Origin: Pseudomonas berkeleyensis
GTDB taxonomy: Bacteria; Pseudomonadota; Gammaproteobacteria; Pseudomonadales; Pseudomonadaceae
DNA: 64,000 nucleotides
NCBI RefSeq assembly: GCF_014109765.1
Contig: NZ_CP059139.1
Span: forward strand, 2,918,001 to 2,982,000
Direction of reading: 5' to 3'
The notes under the pieces were generated by a model. The model made no database searches and was not told the origin of the DNA. It was given only the letters and a program-made list of their open reading frames with translations. A program made the translations under genes and the position numbers. This document shows, piece after piece, positions 9,461 to 18,835 of the stretch (its first letter is position 1; each line of letters starts with the position of its first letter).

Positions 9461-11056
9461 ATGTCCGCATATCAAAACGACATCAAGGCTGTAGCCGCTC
9501 TGAAAGAGCAATTCGGTAACAGCTGGAGCGCTATCAACCCCGAGTCCGTCGCCCGTATGCGCGCTCAGAACCGCTTCAAGACCGGTCTGCAAATCGCTCA
9601 GTACACCGCCGACATCATGCGTAAGGACATGGAAGAGTACGACGCCGACTCCTCTGTCTACACCCAGTCGCTGGGCTGCTGGCACGGCTTCATCGGTCAG
9701 CAGAAACTGATCTCGATCAAGAAGCACCTGAAGACCACCAACAAGCGCTACCTCTACCTGTCCGGCTGGATGGTCGCTGCCCTGCGCTCCGACTTCGGCC
9801 CGCTGCCGGATCAGTCGATGCACGAGAAGACCGCCGTCTCCGACCTGATCGAAGAGCTGTACACCTTCCTGCGCCAGGCTGACAGCCGCGAGCTGGATCT
9901 TCTGTTCACCGCCCTGGACGCTGCTCGTGAAGCTGGCGACCATGCCAAGGCCGCTGAAATCCAGAGCCAGATCGACAACCACGAAACCCACATCGTGCCG
10001 ATCATCGCAGACATCGACGCTGGTTTCGGTAACCCGGAAGCCACCTACCTGCTGGCCAAGCGCATGATCGAAGCCGGCGCCTGCTGCATCCAGATCGAGA
10101 ACCAGGTTTCCGACGAGAAGCAGTGCGGCCACCAGGACGGTAAAGTAACCGTTCCTCACGCCGACTTCCTGGCCAAGATCGCAGCCGTTCGCTACGCCTT
10201 CCTCGAGCTGGGCATCGACAACGGCGTGATCGTTGCTCGTACCGACTCCCTGGGTGCCGGCCTGACCAAGCAGATCGCCGTAACCAACGAGCCGGGCGAC
10301 CTGGGCGACCTGTACAACAGCTTCCTGGATTGCGAAGAAGTGTCCGCTGCCGACCTGGGCAACGGCGACGTCGTGATCAACCGTGGTGGCAAACTGCTGC
10401 GTCCGAAGCGCCTGCCTTCCAACCTGTTCCAGTTCCGCGCTGGCACCGGCGAAGACCGCTGCGTACTGGACTGCATCACCAGCCTGCAGAACGGCGCCGA
10501 CCTGCTGTGGATCGAAACCGAGAAACCGCACGTTGGTCAGATCAAGGCCATGGTTGACCGCATCCGCGAAGTCATCCCGAACGCCAAGCTGGTCTACAAC
10601 AACAGCCCGTCCTTCAACTGGACCCTGAACTTCCGCCAGCAGGTGTTCGATGCGTTCGTCGCCGAAGGCAAGGACGTTTCTGCCTACGACCGCGCCAAGC
10701 TGATGAGCGTCGAGTACGACGAAACCGAACTGGCTCAGGTTGCTGACGAGAAGATCCGCACCTTCCAACGCGATGGTTCGGCACACGCCGGCATCTTCCA
10801 CCACCTGATCACCCTGCCGACCTACCACACCGCCGCGCTGTCCACCGACAACCTGGCCAAAGGTTACTTCGCCGACCAGGGCATGCTGGCCTACGTCAAA
10901 GGCGTACAGCGTCAGGAACTGCGTCAGGGCATCGCCTGCGTCAAGCACCAGAACATGGCTGGCTCCGACATCGGCGACAACCACAAAGAGTACTTCGCTG
11001 GCGAAGCTGCTCTGAAGGCAAGCGGTAAAGACAACACCATGAACCAGTTCCACTAA
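9461..11056 (+). CDS. aceA: Isocitrate lyase (large-form, Pseudomonas type)
   Basis: Cytoplasmic enzyme of the glyoxylate shunt that splits isocitrate into succinate and glyoxylate for growth on acetate, fatty acids and ketogenic substrates. The 531-residue product is the longer isocitrate lyase form found in Pseudomonas. The catalytic loop is K220-Q-C222-G-H224, with nucleophile C222; KQCGH instead of KKCGH is typical of this subclass. The start at 9461 (MSAYQNDIKAVAALKEQFG) has an AAGGA ribosome-binding site; upstream in-frame codons extend only into the leader. If the mvaA-like gene at the left edge feeds mevalonate carbon into acetyl-CoA, this enzyme would be needed for growth, but that link is inference. 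Confidence 0.98.
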   Translation: MSAYQNDIKAVAALKEQFGNSWSAINPESVARMRAQNRFKTGLQIAQYTADIMRKDMEEYDADSSVYTQSLGCWHGFIGQQKLISIKKHLKTTNKRYLYLSGWMVAALRSDFGPLPDQSMHEKTAVSDLIEELYTFLRQADSRELDLLFTALDAAREAGDHAKAAEIQSQIDNHETHIVPIIADIDAGFGNPEATYLLAKRMIEAGACCIQIENQVSDEKQCGHQDGKVTVPHADFLAKIAAVRYAFLELGIDNGVIVARTDSLGAGLTKQIAVTNEPGDLGDLYNSFLDCEEVSAADLGNGDVVINRGGKLLRPKRLPSNLFQFRAGTGEDRCVLDCITSLQNGADLLWIETEKPHVGQIKAMVDRIREVIPNAKLVYNNSPSFNWTLNFRQQVFDAFVAEGKDVSAYDRAKLMSVEYDETELAQVADEKIRTFQRDGSAHAGIFHHLITLPTYHTAALSTDNLAKGYFADQGMLAYVKGVQRQELRQGIACVKHQNMAGSDIGDNHKEYFAGEAALKASGKDNTMNQFH

Positions 11057-11108
11057 GAGCTGGTTCCCGCTGCGGACCACGCATCCGCAGCGACTTTTTG
11101 CCTAATCC

Positions 11109-11133
11109 GCCCCGGCTTGCCGGGGCTTTTTTT
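11109..11133 (+). terminator. Rho-independent terminator of aceA
   Basis: 8-bp stem GCCCCGGC/GCCGGGGC (11109-11116 and 11119-11126) with a two-base loop and a run of seven T, 52 bp after the aceA stop. Confidence 0.93.
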
Positions 11134-11217
11134 GCTTGCCGATCCTGGCGACCGCCGTGAAAAGACACTCATCCCTTCTATGCTGAAAGCACTCTCTGCC
11201 CTCTGCGGAAGCCTTTC

Positions 11218-11856
11218 ATGCGTACAAAGCCACTGCTATTCGGTGCAGCACTTCTATTGAGCACACTCGCCCTGACCTGGCACTGGTCGCGTCCCGCCAC
11301 AGAAAGTACCGAGCCTCCCGCCACGATCGAAGCGCCCACCCCTCACGCGGCAGATTCCGATGAACCCGATCCAATGGCAGCCAACAGCGAACAGCAGCAA
11401 CTGCTGAATTCACCTCAGGCGCGTGACCTGGAGCAGCGTCTGGCGTTTCACAACCAATACCGCAGCTTCGTCCAGCAAGCTGGGCAGCCTGAGCACGCCA
11501 CTCGACGAAGTGAAGCCGAGCGCCTGAGCAAACGTATCGATGCCCTGGAGGCACAAGGTGAACTGGCATTGAGCGAAGCGTTGCTGATGCAGTTGGGCCT
11601 GATCCGCGCGACCGAGAGCGATGAGGCAACACAGAAAATGCAGGCGCAGCGATTGATCGAACGCTACCAGCAGATCAGCGCCGAACGCGAAGCGCGACTG
11701 GCCGCGCAGCCCGATCCGAACTTTGAGAAGTACAAGGCCGAGGAAAAGCGCATCGTCGAGGAAGTGCTGGCCCTGCAGAGCATTCCCGATGGACTGAGCC
11801 GCGACGAATACCTGCGCCGGCGCCTGCAAGAGGCGCGCGAGCGTAGTTTTCAGTGA
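11218..11856 (+). CDS. Exported or membrane-anchored helical protein of unknown function
   Basis: 212 residues. The N-terminus (MRTKPLLFGAALLLSTLALTW) is a signal peptide or single membrane anchor, followed by a Pro/Glu-rich linker to about residue 60. The rest is strongly helical and charged (DLEQRLAFHNQYRSFVQ, SEAERLSKRIDALEAQGEL, RLIERYQQISAEREARL) and could form coiled coils. General architecture recalls lipase chaperones (anchor, variable linker, helical domain), but the family's RxxFDY motif is absent, so I do not call it Lif. It lies convergent to a gene for a secreted hydrolase; a partner role is speculative. Confidence 0.72.
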   Translation: MRTKPLLFGAALLLSTLALTWHWSRPATESTEPPATIEAPTPHAADSDEPDPMAANSEQQQLLNSPQARDLEQRLAFHNQYRSFVQQAGQPEHATRRSEAERLSKRIDALEAQGELALSEALLMQLGLIRATESDEATQKMQAQRLIERYQQISAEREARLAAQPDPNFEKYKAEEKRIVEEVLALQSIPDGLSRDEYLRRRLQEARERSFQ

Positions 11857-11883
11857 CGCCGGATCGACTCACTCGACCCGGCG
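11857..11883. terminator. Hairpin between convergent genes
   Basis: CGCCGG-A-TCGA (11857-11867) pairs with TCGA-C-CCGGCG (11873-11883). There is no T-run, so intrinsic termination is uncertain. It fills the 34-bp space between the two stop codons. Confidence 0.45.
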
Positions 11884-11890
11884 AGCACCC

Positions 11891-13288
11891 TCAGAGCGCT
11901 TGATCCAGCAGGTAATAGAGAAGGTTGAACGGCTTGTTGCGATCCGCGACATCACTGCTTTCCGAAGCATCCAACACCTGGCCACTACCTTCGAGCACGC
12001 TACTGACGAAATGATCCAACTGCAGGTTCTGCTCCTGGATATCGGCATTGGCGAACTCGATGATGCTGGTGCAGTGGCTTTCGTTGACGTTACGGAACTG
12101 CGGGAAATAGCCACCGACATTGTTCAGGCTGGCCAGCTGACTGCGCAGGCGCGTGGTATCGGTTGCCCAGCGCTGCTTGATCAATGCCTCCTTGGCAGCC
12201 TGATTCGGTGCGTTGACGATCTCTGGATAGAAGCGCTCGTAGGAATAGGAGGAATAGTTCAGATCCTGCCAGAAATGGGTGTGCCCCATCCGATCCCCTG
12301 GCAGGTTACTCGACAGCGCTGGATACAGGCTGCCCAGGTCATTGCGATTGAAGCCGGGCAACCGAGCCTGCAGGTACTGCAGCGGGCCTTGCGGCGAATC
12401 CAGCCCCCAGGCCTGACGGATGAACGCCTGCAACGGGTAGGACGGATACGCCTGGTTGTCCCCAGCCAACGCCGTGTAAACCGGACCGGAATCATTGATC
12501 AGGTAACCGCGCGGCGGGTCAATATCCTGCCGGATGTTCGCGTAGTTGGTCAGGCTACCCGCACCACCAGCGCTACAACCAGTGGTGAGCATCTGCGTTG
12601 GCCGCGGCAGGTTGTCCTTCAGCCAGCCGACCACCGCACGCATGTTGCGCAGGCCATTGTGGTGCCAGACCAAAGGCGACTGTTGCCCTTGAGGGTCTTC
12701 ATACACCGCCACCTTGTCACCGGAATAGATGTCTCCCGTGCAGTAAGGCACGTAAACCATGTTCCAGTTCTGCGTTTTCACCCGCGTCCAGGGGTGCAGG
12801 CGCACGACGAAGGGGCTGACTAGACTGGCACCGGGGTTGAGCAGCGACATGTAGTCGTTAGGGATGCCATCTGGATTGCGCGCACCGCGAATACCACTCT
12901 GCCCGCTGCAACTGGCGTAATCCCAGCAGGCGCCGCCTCCCTCGAGGTAGATGATGGTGTTGCGCGTGTTCGGCACGCGATTGACGAAGAACTTGTAAGG
13001 CGAGCCATTACCGCAGACCGCACCGGTCTGCGGCGCCATTTGGATGGTCTGCCAACCGTAGTAATTTCCGGGGTTGAAGCCACTGTTGAACCCGGATGGA
13101 TTGGCCAGAAGCGGGTAAGGCCCCGTGCGCTGTGCAGGCGTCACCGGGTTGTCGGCCTTCGGTGGCGAGAGCAGATTGCTCATGGTCTGCCAGAAGTTGT
13201 AGTCGCCCTGCTCCGCCTGCACAGGCAAAGACAGCAGCAAGATGAGAGTGACAGGCAAAGCGCGCTGCAATGGCACGGCGACAGGCAT
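11891..13288 (-). CDS. Secreted pectin-acetylesterase/Notum-family serine hydrolase
   Basis: 465 residues with a signal peptide (MPVAVPLQRALPVTLILLLSLPVQA) and thus exported. The alpha/beta-hydrolase core shows the oxyanion region YLEGGGACWDYASCSG and the nucleophile motif TTGCSAGGAGS, the GCSAGG signature of the pectin acetylesterase/Notum family (CE13). A late catalytic histidine is likely in NESHCTSIIEF. Several cysteines suggest disulfides. Bacterial members remove acyl groups from polysaccharides or other esters; the actual substrate cannot be told. The start at 13288 has a strong AGGAGGG ribosome-binding site. The gene interrupts the usual aceA-nuo spacing. Confidence 0.82.
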   Translation of the reverse strand: MPVAVPLQRALPVTLILLLSLPVQAEQGDYNFWQTMSNLLSPPKADNPVTPAQRTGPYPLLANPSGFNSGFNPGNYYGWQTIQMAPQTGAVCGNGSPYKFFVNRVPNTRNTIIYLEGGGACWDYASCSGQSGIRGARNPDGIPNDYMSLLNPGASLVSPFVVRLHPWTRVKTQNWNMVYVPYCTGDIYSGDKVAVYEDPQGQQSPLVWHHNGLRNMRAVVGWLKDNLPRPTQMLTTGCSAGGAGSLTNYANIRQDIDPPRGYLINDSGPVYTALAGDNQAYPSYPLQAFIRQAWGLDSPQGPLQYLQARLPGFNRNDLGSLYPALSSNLPGDRMGHTHFWQDLNYSSYSYERFYPEIVNAPNQAAKEALIKQRWATDTTRLRSQLASLNNVGGYFPQFRNVNESHCTSIIEFANADIQEQNLQLDHFVSSVLEGSGQVLDASESSDVADRNKPFNLLYYLLDQAL

Positions 13289-13755
13289 GGCAAAACCCTC
13301 CTATTGTTTTTGTGTAGAGGGTCGGCATACCCAGGCAGGGGCAACTGCGCAGACCCAATGAAGCATCGGGGACTGCTCGATCAGCGAAAGCACCAGAAGG
13401 CGGCGCTTCATGCACGCTAGTACAAGATCAGAAGGACAGCACAGGTTAAAAAATACCTTTTAGGGATATGCAAAACTCTTTTAAGCACATCCAGTTATTT
13501 AAAAAGTCATTCTCAAGTACAACTTTCCTGCTGCTTTAGTCCTGACCTTAAAAGCCAGCAGCGCTTCGCACGCCAACAAAGAGTTACAGAAGTACGACAC
13601 TTTATTATGCCCGCGCGGCCCTCCGGTTTATGCACGCAAAATAATCGAAGCAACCCAGGCGCGCCGGGCGCTCTCGGGCGAATCAGTGCAGCCCACTATG
13701 CATGAGGCCTTAAGCCGAGCGACAGCGTTTAGCGCCAGGCTTATTGCGCAGCTAG

Positions 13756-13770
13756 TTGACCTCAAGTCAA
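13756..13770. promoter_or_regulatory. ANR/FNR-like palindrome upstream of nuo (weak)
   Basis: TTGAC-N5-GTCAA. The FNR/ANR consensus is TTGAT-N4-ATCAA, so both the spacing and the inner base differ. It lies about 90 bp before the predicted nuo start of transcription. Confidence 0.25.
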
Positions 13771-13825
13771 TAGAGAAAGCGCCCTAAATGCACAAGCAGA
13801 CAGGTTATTTTTTTGCTCGGAAAAA

Positions 13826-13855
13826 TTTACTTACACCGTCACAGGCGCATAGAAT
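13826..13855 (+). promoter_or_regulatory. Predicted sigma70 promoter of the nuo operon
   Basis: TTTACT (13826-13831), 18 bp, TAGAAT (13850-13855): 4/6 and 5/6 matches. Expected leader of about 77 nt before nuoA, whose AAGGAG ribosome-binding site is at 13926-13931. Confidence 0.45.
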
Positions 13856-13938
13856 TGCGCCCATACTTTGCGGGGCACCCTACAGGGTCGCGCTCACTAC
13901 TAAATTAAAAGCCGTTCCTTGACCTAAGGAGTACCGGC

Positions 13939-14352
13939 ATGCCTGATGCGGTATCGACCATGTCTCACGACTGGGCCTTCGCTGTTTTCCTTCTCGGAGT
14001 CTGTGGACTCATTGCCTTCATGCTTGGCCTGTCCAGTCTTCTCGGCAGCAAGGCGTGGGGCCGTAGCAAGAACGAACCCTTCGAGTCCGGCATGCTCCCC
14101 ACCGGCAGCGCGCGCCTGCGCCTGTCGGCCAAGTTCTATCTGGTCGCGATGCTCTTCGTGATCTTCGATGTCGAAGCCCTGTTTCTGTTCGCCTGGGCCG
14201 TATCCGTGCGTGAAAGCGCATGGGTCGGCCTGGTCGGTGCTACCGTTTTCATAACCATTCTGTTCGCGGGTCTTGTCTACGAGTCGGCGATAGGTGCGCT
14301 GGATTGGGCACCTGAGGGACGCCGCAAGCGGCAGGCGAAGCTGAAACAATGA
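13939..14352 (+). CDS. nuoA: NADH-quinone oxidoreductase subunit A
   Basis: Small inner-membrane subunit of complex I, 137 residues with three membrane helices. It carries the conserved [13 protein letters not shown] loop between helices 1 and 2, at the junction with the Q-site, and the [13 protein letters not shown] helix. An AAGGAG ribosome-binding site lies 7 nt before the ATG at 13939. It is the first gene of an uninterrupted 13-gene nuo operon in the canonical order. Confidence 0.97.
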   Translation: MPDAVSTMSHDWAFAVFLLGVCGLIAFMLGLSSLLGSKAWGRSKNEPFESGMLPTGSARLRLSAKFYLVAMLFVIFDVEALFLFAWAVSVRESAWVGLVGATVFITILFAGLVYESAIGALDWAPEGRRKRQAKLKQ

Positions 14353-14362
14353 GGCTTTGGCG

Positions 14363-15040
14363 ATGCAATACAAACTTACTCGGGTCGACCCGAATGCTGC
14401 CAACGAGCAGTATCCGATCGGCCAGCGGGAGATTGTCTCCGACCCGCTGCTAGAGGATCAGGTTCACAAGAACATCTACATGGGCAAGCTGGAAGACGTG
14501 CTTAACGGCGCAGTCAACTGGGGGCGCAAGAATTCCCTGTGGCCATACAACTTTGGCCTTTCCTGCTGCTACGTGGAGATGACCACCGCGTTCACTGCCC
14601 CGCACGATATCGCCCGCTTTGGCGCGGAAGTCATTCGTGCGTCACCCCGTCAGGCTGACTTCATGGTCATTGCCGGCACCTGTTTCATCAAGATGGCGCC
14701 GATCATCCAGCGCCTCTATGAGCAGATGCTCGAGCCCAAATGGGTCATTTCCATGGGTTCGTGTGCCAACTCGGGTGGCATGTACGACATCTACTCGGTC
14801 GTCCAGGGGGTGGACAAGTTCCTTCCCGTCGACGTCTACATCCCTGGCTGCCCACCGCGCCCGGAGGCATTCCTGCAAGGCCTGATGCTGCTGCAGGAGT
14901 CCATCGGACAGGAGCGCCGCCCGCTTTCCTGGGTCGTTGGCGACCAAGGCATCTACCGTGCCGAAATGCCTTCGCAAAAGGAACAGCGCCGCGAACAGCG
15001 TATCGCCGTTACCAACCTGCGTAGCCCGGACGAAGTCTGA
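14363..15040 (+). CDS. nuoB: NADH-quinone oxidoreductase subunit B
   Basis: Peripheral-arm subunit that holds the terminal 4Fe-4S cluster N2 next to the quinone site. The four ligands are visible: tandem C68-C69 in [10 protein letters not shown]134 in MGSCANSGG and C163 in PGCPPRPEA. The ATG at 14363 ([10 protein letters not shown], 225 residues) matches Pseudomonas NuoB and has a GAGG site; a TTG six bases upstream is less likely. Placed 10 bp after nuoA. Confidence 0.97.
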   Translation: MQYKLTRVDPNAANEQYPIGQREIVSDPLLEDQVHKNIYMGKLEDVLNGAVNWGRKNSLWPYNFGLSCCYVEMTTAFTAPHDIARFGAEVIRASPRQADFMVIAGTCFIKMAPIIQRLYEQMLEPKWVISMGSCANSGGMYDIYSVVQGVDKFLPVDVYIPGCPPRPEAFLQGLMLLQESIGQERRPLSWVVGDQGIYRAEMPSQKEQRREQRIAVTNLRSPDEV

Positions 15041-15106
15041 ATCGCCTTTTCCTGCTGGCAAGGAAACCCGATTCATTCTCTACGTTGACCGAAAGCGACC
15101 GAGACC

Positions 15107-16888
15107 ATGACTGCAGACACCGCTCTGTCTATTGCCCCGTACAAGGCCGACGACCAGGATGTCGTCAACGAACTTCAATCGCGCTTCCCTGAAGGCAGCT
15201 TCACCTCGCAGGCGACCCGCACCGGCATGCCGGTGATCTGGGTCGTCCGCGATCAGTTGATCGAGGTGTTGCGCTTCCTGCGCCAACTGCCGCGCCCCTA
15301 CGTCATGCTCTACGACCTGCATGGCGTCGATGAGCGCCTGCGCACCCAGCGTCGCGGTCTGCCGAACGCTGACTTCACGGTGTTCTACCACCTGATGTCG
15401 CTCGAGCGTAATAGTGACGTGATGATCAAGGTGGCGCTGTCCGAAAGCGACCTCAACCTGCCTTCCGTCACCAGCATCTGGCCCAACGCCAACTGGTACG
15501 AGCGCGAAGTCTGGGACATGTATGGCGTGCATTTCTCCGGGCACCCGCACCTGACCCGTATCCTCATGCCGCCGACCTGGGAAGGTCACCCGCTACGCAA
15601 GGACTACCCGGCACGCGCCACCGAGTTCGATCCCTACAGCCTGACCCTGGCCAAGCAGCAGCTCGAGGAAGAAGCCGCGCGCTTCAACCCCGAAGACTGG
15701 GGCATGAAACGCGGCGGCGAGCACGAGGACTACATGTTCCTCAACCTCGGCCCCAACCACCCATCGGCGCACGGTGCGTTCCGTATCATCCTGCAGCTCG
15801 ACGGTGAAGAGATCGTCGACTGCGTGCCGGAAATCGGCTACCACCACCGTGGTGCCGAGAAGATGGCCGAGCGTCAGAGCTGGCACAGCTTCATCCCCTA
15901 CACCGACCGTATCGACTACCTCGGCGGAGTGATGAACAACCTGCCCTACGTCCTGTCGGTGGAGAAACTGGCTGGCATTCAGGTGCCGGCGCGCGTCGAC
16001 TTCATCCGCGTGATGATGGCCGAGTTCTTCCGCATCACCAGTCACCTGCTGTTCCTGGGTACCTACATCCAGGACGTCGGCGCCATGACCCCGGTGTTCT
16101 TCACCTTCACCGACCGCCAGCGCGCCTACAAGGTGATCGAAGCCATCACGGGCTTCCGCCTGCACCCGGCCTGGTACCGAATCGGCGGCGTCGCCCACGA
16201 CCTGCCGCGCGGCTGGGACAAGCTGGTCAAGGAATTCGTCGACTGGCTGCCCAAGCGTCTCGACGAGTACGAAAAGGCTGCGCTGAAGAACAGCATTCTC
16301 AAGGGCCGTACCATCGGCGTGGCGCAGTACAACACCAAGGAAGCGCTGGAATGGGGCGTCACCGGTGCCGGCCTGCGCGCCACCGGTTGCGACTTCGACC
16401 TGCGCAAGGCGCGCCCGTACTCCGGCTACGAGAACTTCGAGTTCGAAGTGCCACTGGCCGCCAACGGCGATGCCTATGACCGCTGCATGGTGCGTGTCGA
16501 GGAGATGCGCCAGAGCATCCGCATCATCGACCAGTGCCTGCGCAACATGCCGGAAGGCCCGTACAAGGCGGATCACCCGCTGACCACGCCGCCGCCGAAA
16601 GAGCGCACGCTGCAACACATCGAAACCCTGATCACCCACTTCCTGCAGGTTTCCTGGGGCCCGGTCATGCCGGCCAACGAAAGCTTCCAGATGATCGAGG
16701 CGACCAAGGGTATCAACAGTTATTACCTGACCAGCGACGGCAGCACCATGAGCTACCGCACGCGCATCCGTACGCCCAGCTACCCTCATCTGCAGCAGAT
16801 TCCTTCGGTGATCCGCGGCAGCATGGTGGCTGACCTGATCGCCTACCTGGGCAGTATCGACTTCGTCATGGCCGACGTGGACCGCTGA
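15107..16888 (+). CDS. nuoCD: NADH-quinone oxidoreductase fused subunit C/D
   Basis: 593-residue fusion of the 30-kDa (NuoC, about residues 1-190) and 49-kDa (NuoD, about 205-593) subunits, as in E. coli and Pseudomonas. The C part has the [24 protein letters not shown] signature region (about 130-155). The D part has the [13 protein letters not shown] motif that lines the quinone cavity and the typical [13 protein letters not shown] end. Together with NuoB it forms the quinone-reducing module. A 66-bp spacer precedes it. Confidence 0.98.
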   Translation: MTADTALSIAPYKADDQDVVNELQSRFPEGSFTSQATRTGMPVIWVVRDQLIEVLRFLRQLPRPYVMLYDLHGVDERLRTQRRGLPNADFTVFYHLMSLERNSDVMIKVALSESDLNLPSVTSIWPNANWYEREVWDMYGVHFSGHPHLTRILMPPTWEGHPLRKDYPARATEFDPYSLTLAKQQLEEEAARFNPEDWGMKRGGEHEDYMFLNLGPNHPSAHGAFRIILQLDGEEIVDCVPEIGYHHRGAEKMAERQSWHSFIPYTDRIDYLGGVMNNLPYVLSVEKLAGIQVPARVDFIRVMMAEFFRITSHLLFLGTYIQDVGAMTPVFFTFTDRQRAYKVIEAITGFRLHPAWYRIGGVAHDLPRGWDKLVKEFVDWLPKRLDEYEKAALKNSILKGRTIGVAQYNTKEALEWGVTGAGLRATGCDFDLRKARPYSGYENFEFEVPLAANGDAYDRCMVRVEEMRQSIRIIDQCLRNMPEGPYKADHPLTTPPPKERTLQHIETLITHFLQVSWGPVMPANESFQMIEATKGINSYYLTSDGSTMSYRTRIRTPSYPHLQQIPSVIRGSMVADLIAYLGSIDFVMADVDR

Positions 16889-16890
16889 TT

Positions 16891-17385
16891 ATGAGCACGC
16901 TTATCCAGACTGACCGTTTCGCCCTGAGCGAAACCGAGCGCTCGGCCATCGAGCACGAGATGCATCACTACGAAGACCCACGCGCGGCCAGCATCGAAGC
17001 GCTGAAGATCGTGCAGAAGGAACGCGGCTGGGTGCCGGACGGCGCCGCCGATGCCATTGGCGAAGTGCTCGGCATTCCTGCCAGCGACGTCGAGGGTGTG
17101 GCCACCTTCTACAGCCAGATATTTCGCCAGCCGGTGGGTCGCCACATCATTCGCGTCTGCGACAGCATGACCTGCTACGTCGGCGGCCACGAGTCGGTGG
17201 TCAGCGAAATGCAGAAGCAACTCGGCATCGGCCTCGGCCAGACCACTGGCGACAACCGTTTCACCCTGCTGCCGGTGTGCTGCCTGGGTAACTGCGACAA
17301 GGCGCCAGCCGTGATGATCGACGACGACACCTTCGGCGACGTTCAGCCTGACGGCGTCGCCAAGCTGCTGGAGGACTACCAATGA
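16891..17385 (+). CDS. nuoE: NADH-quinone oxidoreductase subunit E
   Basis: 164-residue thioredoxin-like ferredoxin of the NADH-dehydrogenase module, binding 2Fe-2S cluster N1a. Ligands follow the C-x4-C ... C-x3-C pattern: C90 and C95 in [13 protein letters not shown]131 and C135 in CLGNCDKAP. It starts 2 bp after nuoCD and overlaps nuoF by 4 bp. Confidence 0.97.
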   Translation: MSTLIQTDRFALSETERSAIEHEMHHYEDPRAASIEALKIVQKERGWVPDGAADAIGEVLGIPASDVEGVATFYSQIFRQPVGRHIIRVCDSMTCYVGGHESVVSEMQKQLGIGLGQTTGDNRFTLLPVCCLGNCDKAPAVMIDDDTFGDVQPDGVAKLLEDYQ

Positions 17386-18728
17386 GAACCCTGACCTCCA
17401 TTGGCCCGGCCAACCGCATTGCCCGCACGGAAGAAACCCACCCGCTGACCTGGCGCCTGCGCGATGACGCCCAGCCGGTGTGGCTCGAGGAATACCAGCA
17501 GAAGAACGGCTACGCCGCCGCACGCAAAGCCCTGGGCGAAATGGCCCAGGCCGACATCGTGCAGACGGTCAAGGACTCCGGCCTCAAGGGCCGTGGTGGC
17601 GCCGGCTTCCCCACCGGGGTGAAGTGGGGCCTGATGCCTGCCGACGAATCCATGAACATCCGCTACCTGCTGTGCAACGCGGACGAAATGGAGCCCAACA
17701 CCTGGAAAGACCGCATGCTGATGGAACAGCTGCCCCACCTGCTGGTGGAAGGCATGCTGATCTCGGCGCGCGCGCTCAAGGCCTATCGCGGCTATATCTT
17801 CCTGCGTGGCGAATACGTCGACGCGGCACGTAACCTCAACCGCGCCATCGACGAAGCCAAGGCCGCCGGCCTGCTCGGCAAGAATATTCTCGGCAGCGGC
17901 TTCGATTTCGAACTGTTCGTGCACACCGGCGCCGGCCGCTACATCTGCGGTGAAGAAACCGCACTGATCAACTCGCTGGAAGGCCGTCGCGCCAACCCTC
18001 GCGCCAAGCCGCCCTTCCCCGCTGCCGTCGGCGTGTGGGGCAAGCCAACCTGCGTGAACAACGTCGAGACCCTGTGCAACGTGCCGGCCATCGTGTCCGG
18101 TGGCGTCGACTGGTACAAGAGTCTGGCGCGCCCCGGCAGTGAAGACCATGGCACCAAGCTGATGGGCTTCTCCGGCAAGGTGAAGAACCCCGGCCTGTGG
18201 GAACTGCCCTTCGGCGTGACTGCCCGCGAACTGTTCGAGGACTACGCCGGCGGCATGCGCGACGGCTACACACTCAAGTGCTGGCAGCCCGGCGGCGCTG
18301 GCACCGGCTTCCTGCTGCCAGAGCACCTCGAGGCGCAGATGTACGCCGGCGGCATCGCCAAGGTCGGCACGCGCATGGGCACCGGCCTGGCGCTGGCGGT
18401 GGACGACTCGATCAACATGGTCTCGCTCTTGCGCAACATGGAAGAGTTCTTCGCCCGTGAGTCCTGCGGCTGGTGCACCCCATGCCGCGATGGTCTGCCG
18501 TGGAGCGTGAAGATCCTCCGCGCCCTGGAACGCAAGCAAGGTTCAGCGGAAGACATCCAGACCCTGCTCGGTCTGGTCAACTTCCTCGGCCCAGGCAAGA
18601 CCTTCTGCGCACACGCACCAGGCGCCGTAGAGCCGCTGGGCAGCGCGATCAAGTATTTCCGTGAAGAGTTCGAGGCCGGCGTCGCCGCCGAGGTGATCCC
18701 ACCGAAGGTGGCAGCCCACGCCTTATGA
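17382..18728 (+). CDS. nuoF: NADH-quinone oxidoreductase subunit F
   Basis: 448-residue subunit that binds NADH and FMN and accepts the hydride. The glycine-rich NADH/FMN segment [17 protein letters not shown] is near residues 65-81, the FMN-contacting [16 protein letters not shown] lies around residue 185, and the N3 4Fe-4S ligands are in ESCGWCTPC plus a later cysteine in KTFCAHAPG. The start overlaps the nuoE stop. A 107-bp spacer with a UUCG hairpin separates it from nuoG, the largest gap in the operon. Confidence 0.97.
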   Translation: MRTLTSIGPANRIARTEETHPLTWRLRDDAQPVWLEEYQQKNGYAAARKALGEMAQADIVQTVKDSGLKGRGGAGFPTGVKWGLMPADESMNIRYLLCNADEMEPNTWKDRMLMEQLPHLLVEGMLISARALKAYRGYIFLRGEYVDAARNLNRAIDEAKAAGLLGKNILGSGFDFELFVHTGAGRYICGEETALINSLEGRRANPRAKPPFPAAVGVWGKPTCVNNVETLCNVPAIVSGGVDWYKSLARPGSEDHGTKLMGFSGKVKNPGLWELPFGVTARELFEDYAGGMRDGYTLKCWQPGGAGTGFLLPEHLEAQMYAGGIAKVGTRMGTGLALAVDDSINMVSLLRNMEEFFARESCGWCTPCRDGLPWSVKILRALERKQGSAEDIQTLLGLVNFLGPGKTFCAHAPGAVEPLGSAIKYFREEFEAGVAAEVIPPKVAAHAL

Positions 18729-18799
18729 GCCTGACGGCCGGACAAGTGGGCGCAATAGCGCCGTCCGGCCCGGGTCGTTGAGAAGAATTCCCTTAGCCC

Positions 18800-18817
18800 G
18801 TCCACCTTCGGGTGGGC
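18800..18817 (+). other. UUCG-capped hairpin in the nuoF-nuoG spacer
   Basis: GTCCACC (18800-18806), TTCG loop, GGTGGGC (18811-18817): seven pairs including one G-T, ending 18 bp before the nuoG ATG. There is no T-run, so it is not an intrinsic terminator. An RNA stability or translation element is plausible. Confidence 0.5.
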
Positions 18818-18835
18818 AAACGAAGACTGAAGAAA

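Larger units (their letters stand above)
13289..13938. other. 650-bp intergenic region upstream of nuoA, no gene seen
   Basis: It is more AT-rich than the flanks between about 13430 and 13530. It must carry the promoters of the hydrolase gene (leftward) and of the nuo operon (rightward). Candidate nuo control sites are listed separately. I find no plausible coding frame with a ribosome-binding site. Confidence 0.6.

Noticed and set aside
11218..11856. Lipase-specific foldase (Lif)
   Set aside because: Architecture is similar (anchor, linker, helical domain), but the RxxFDY motif is missing and the neighbour is not a class I/II lipase of the LipA type.
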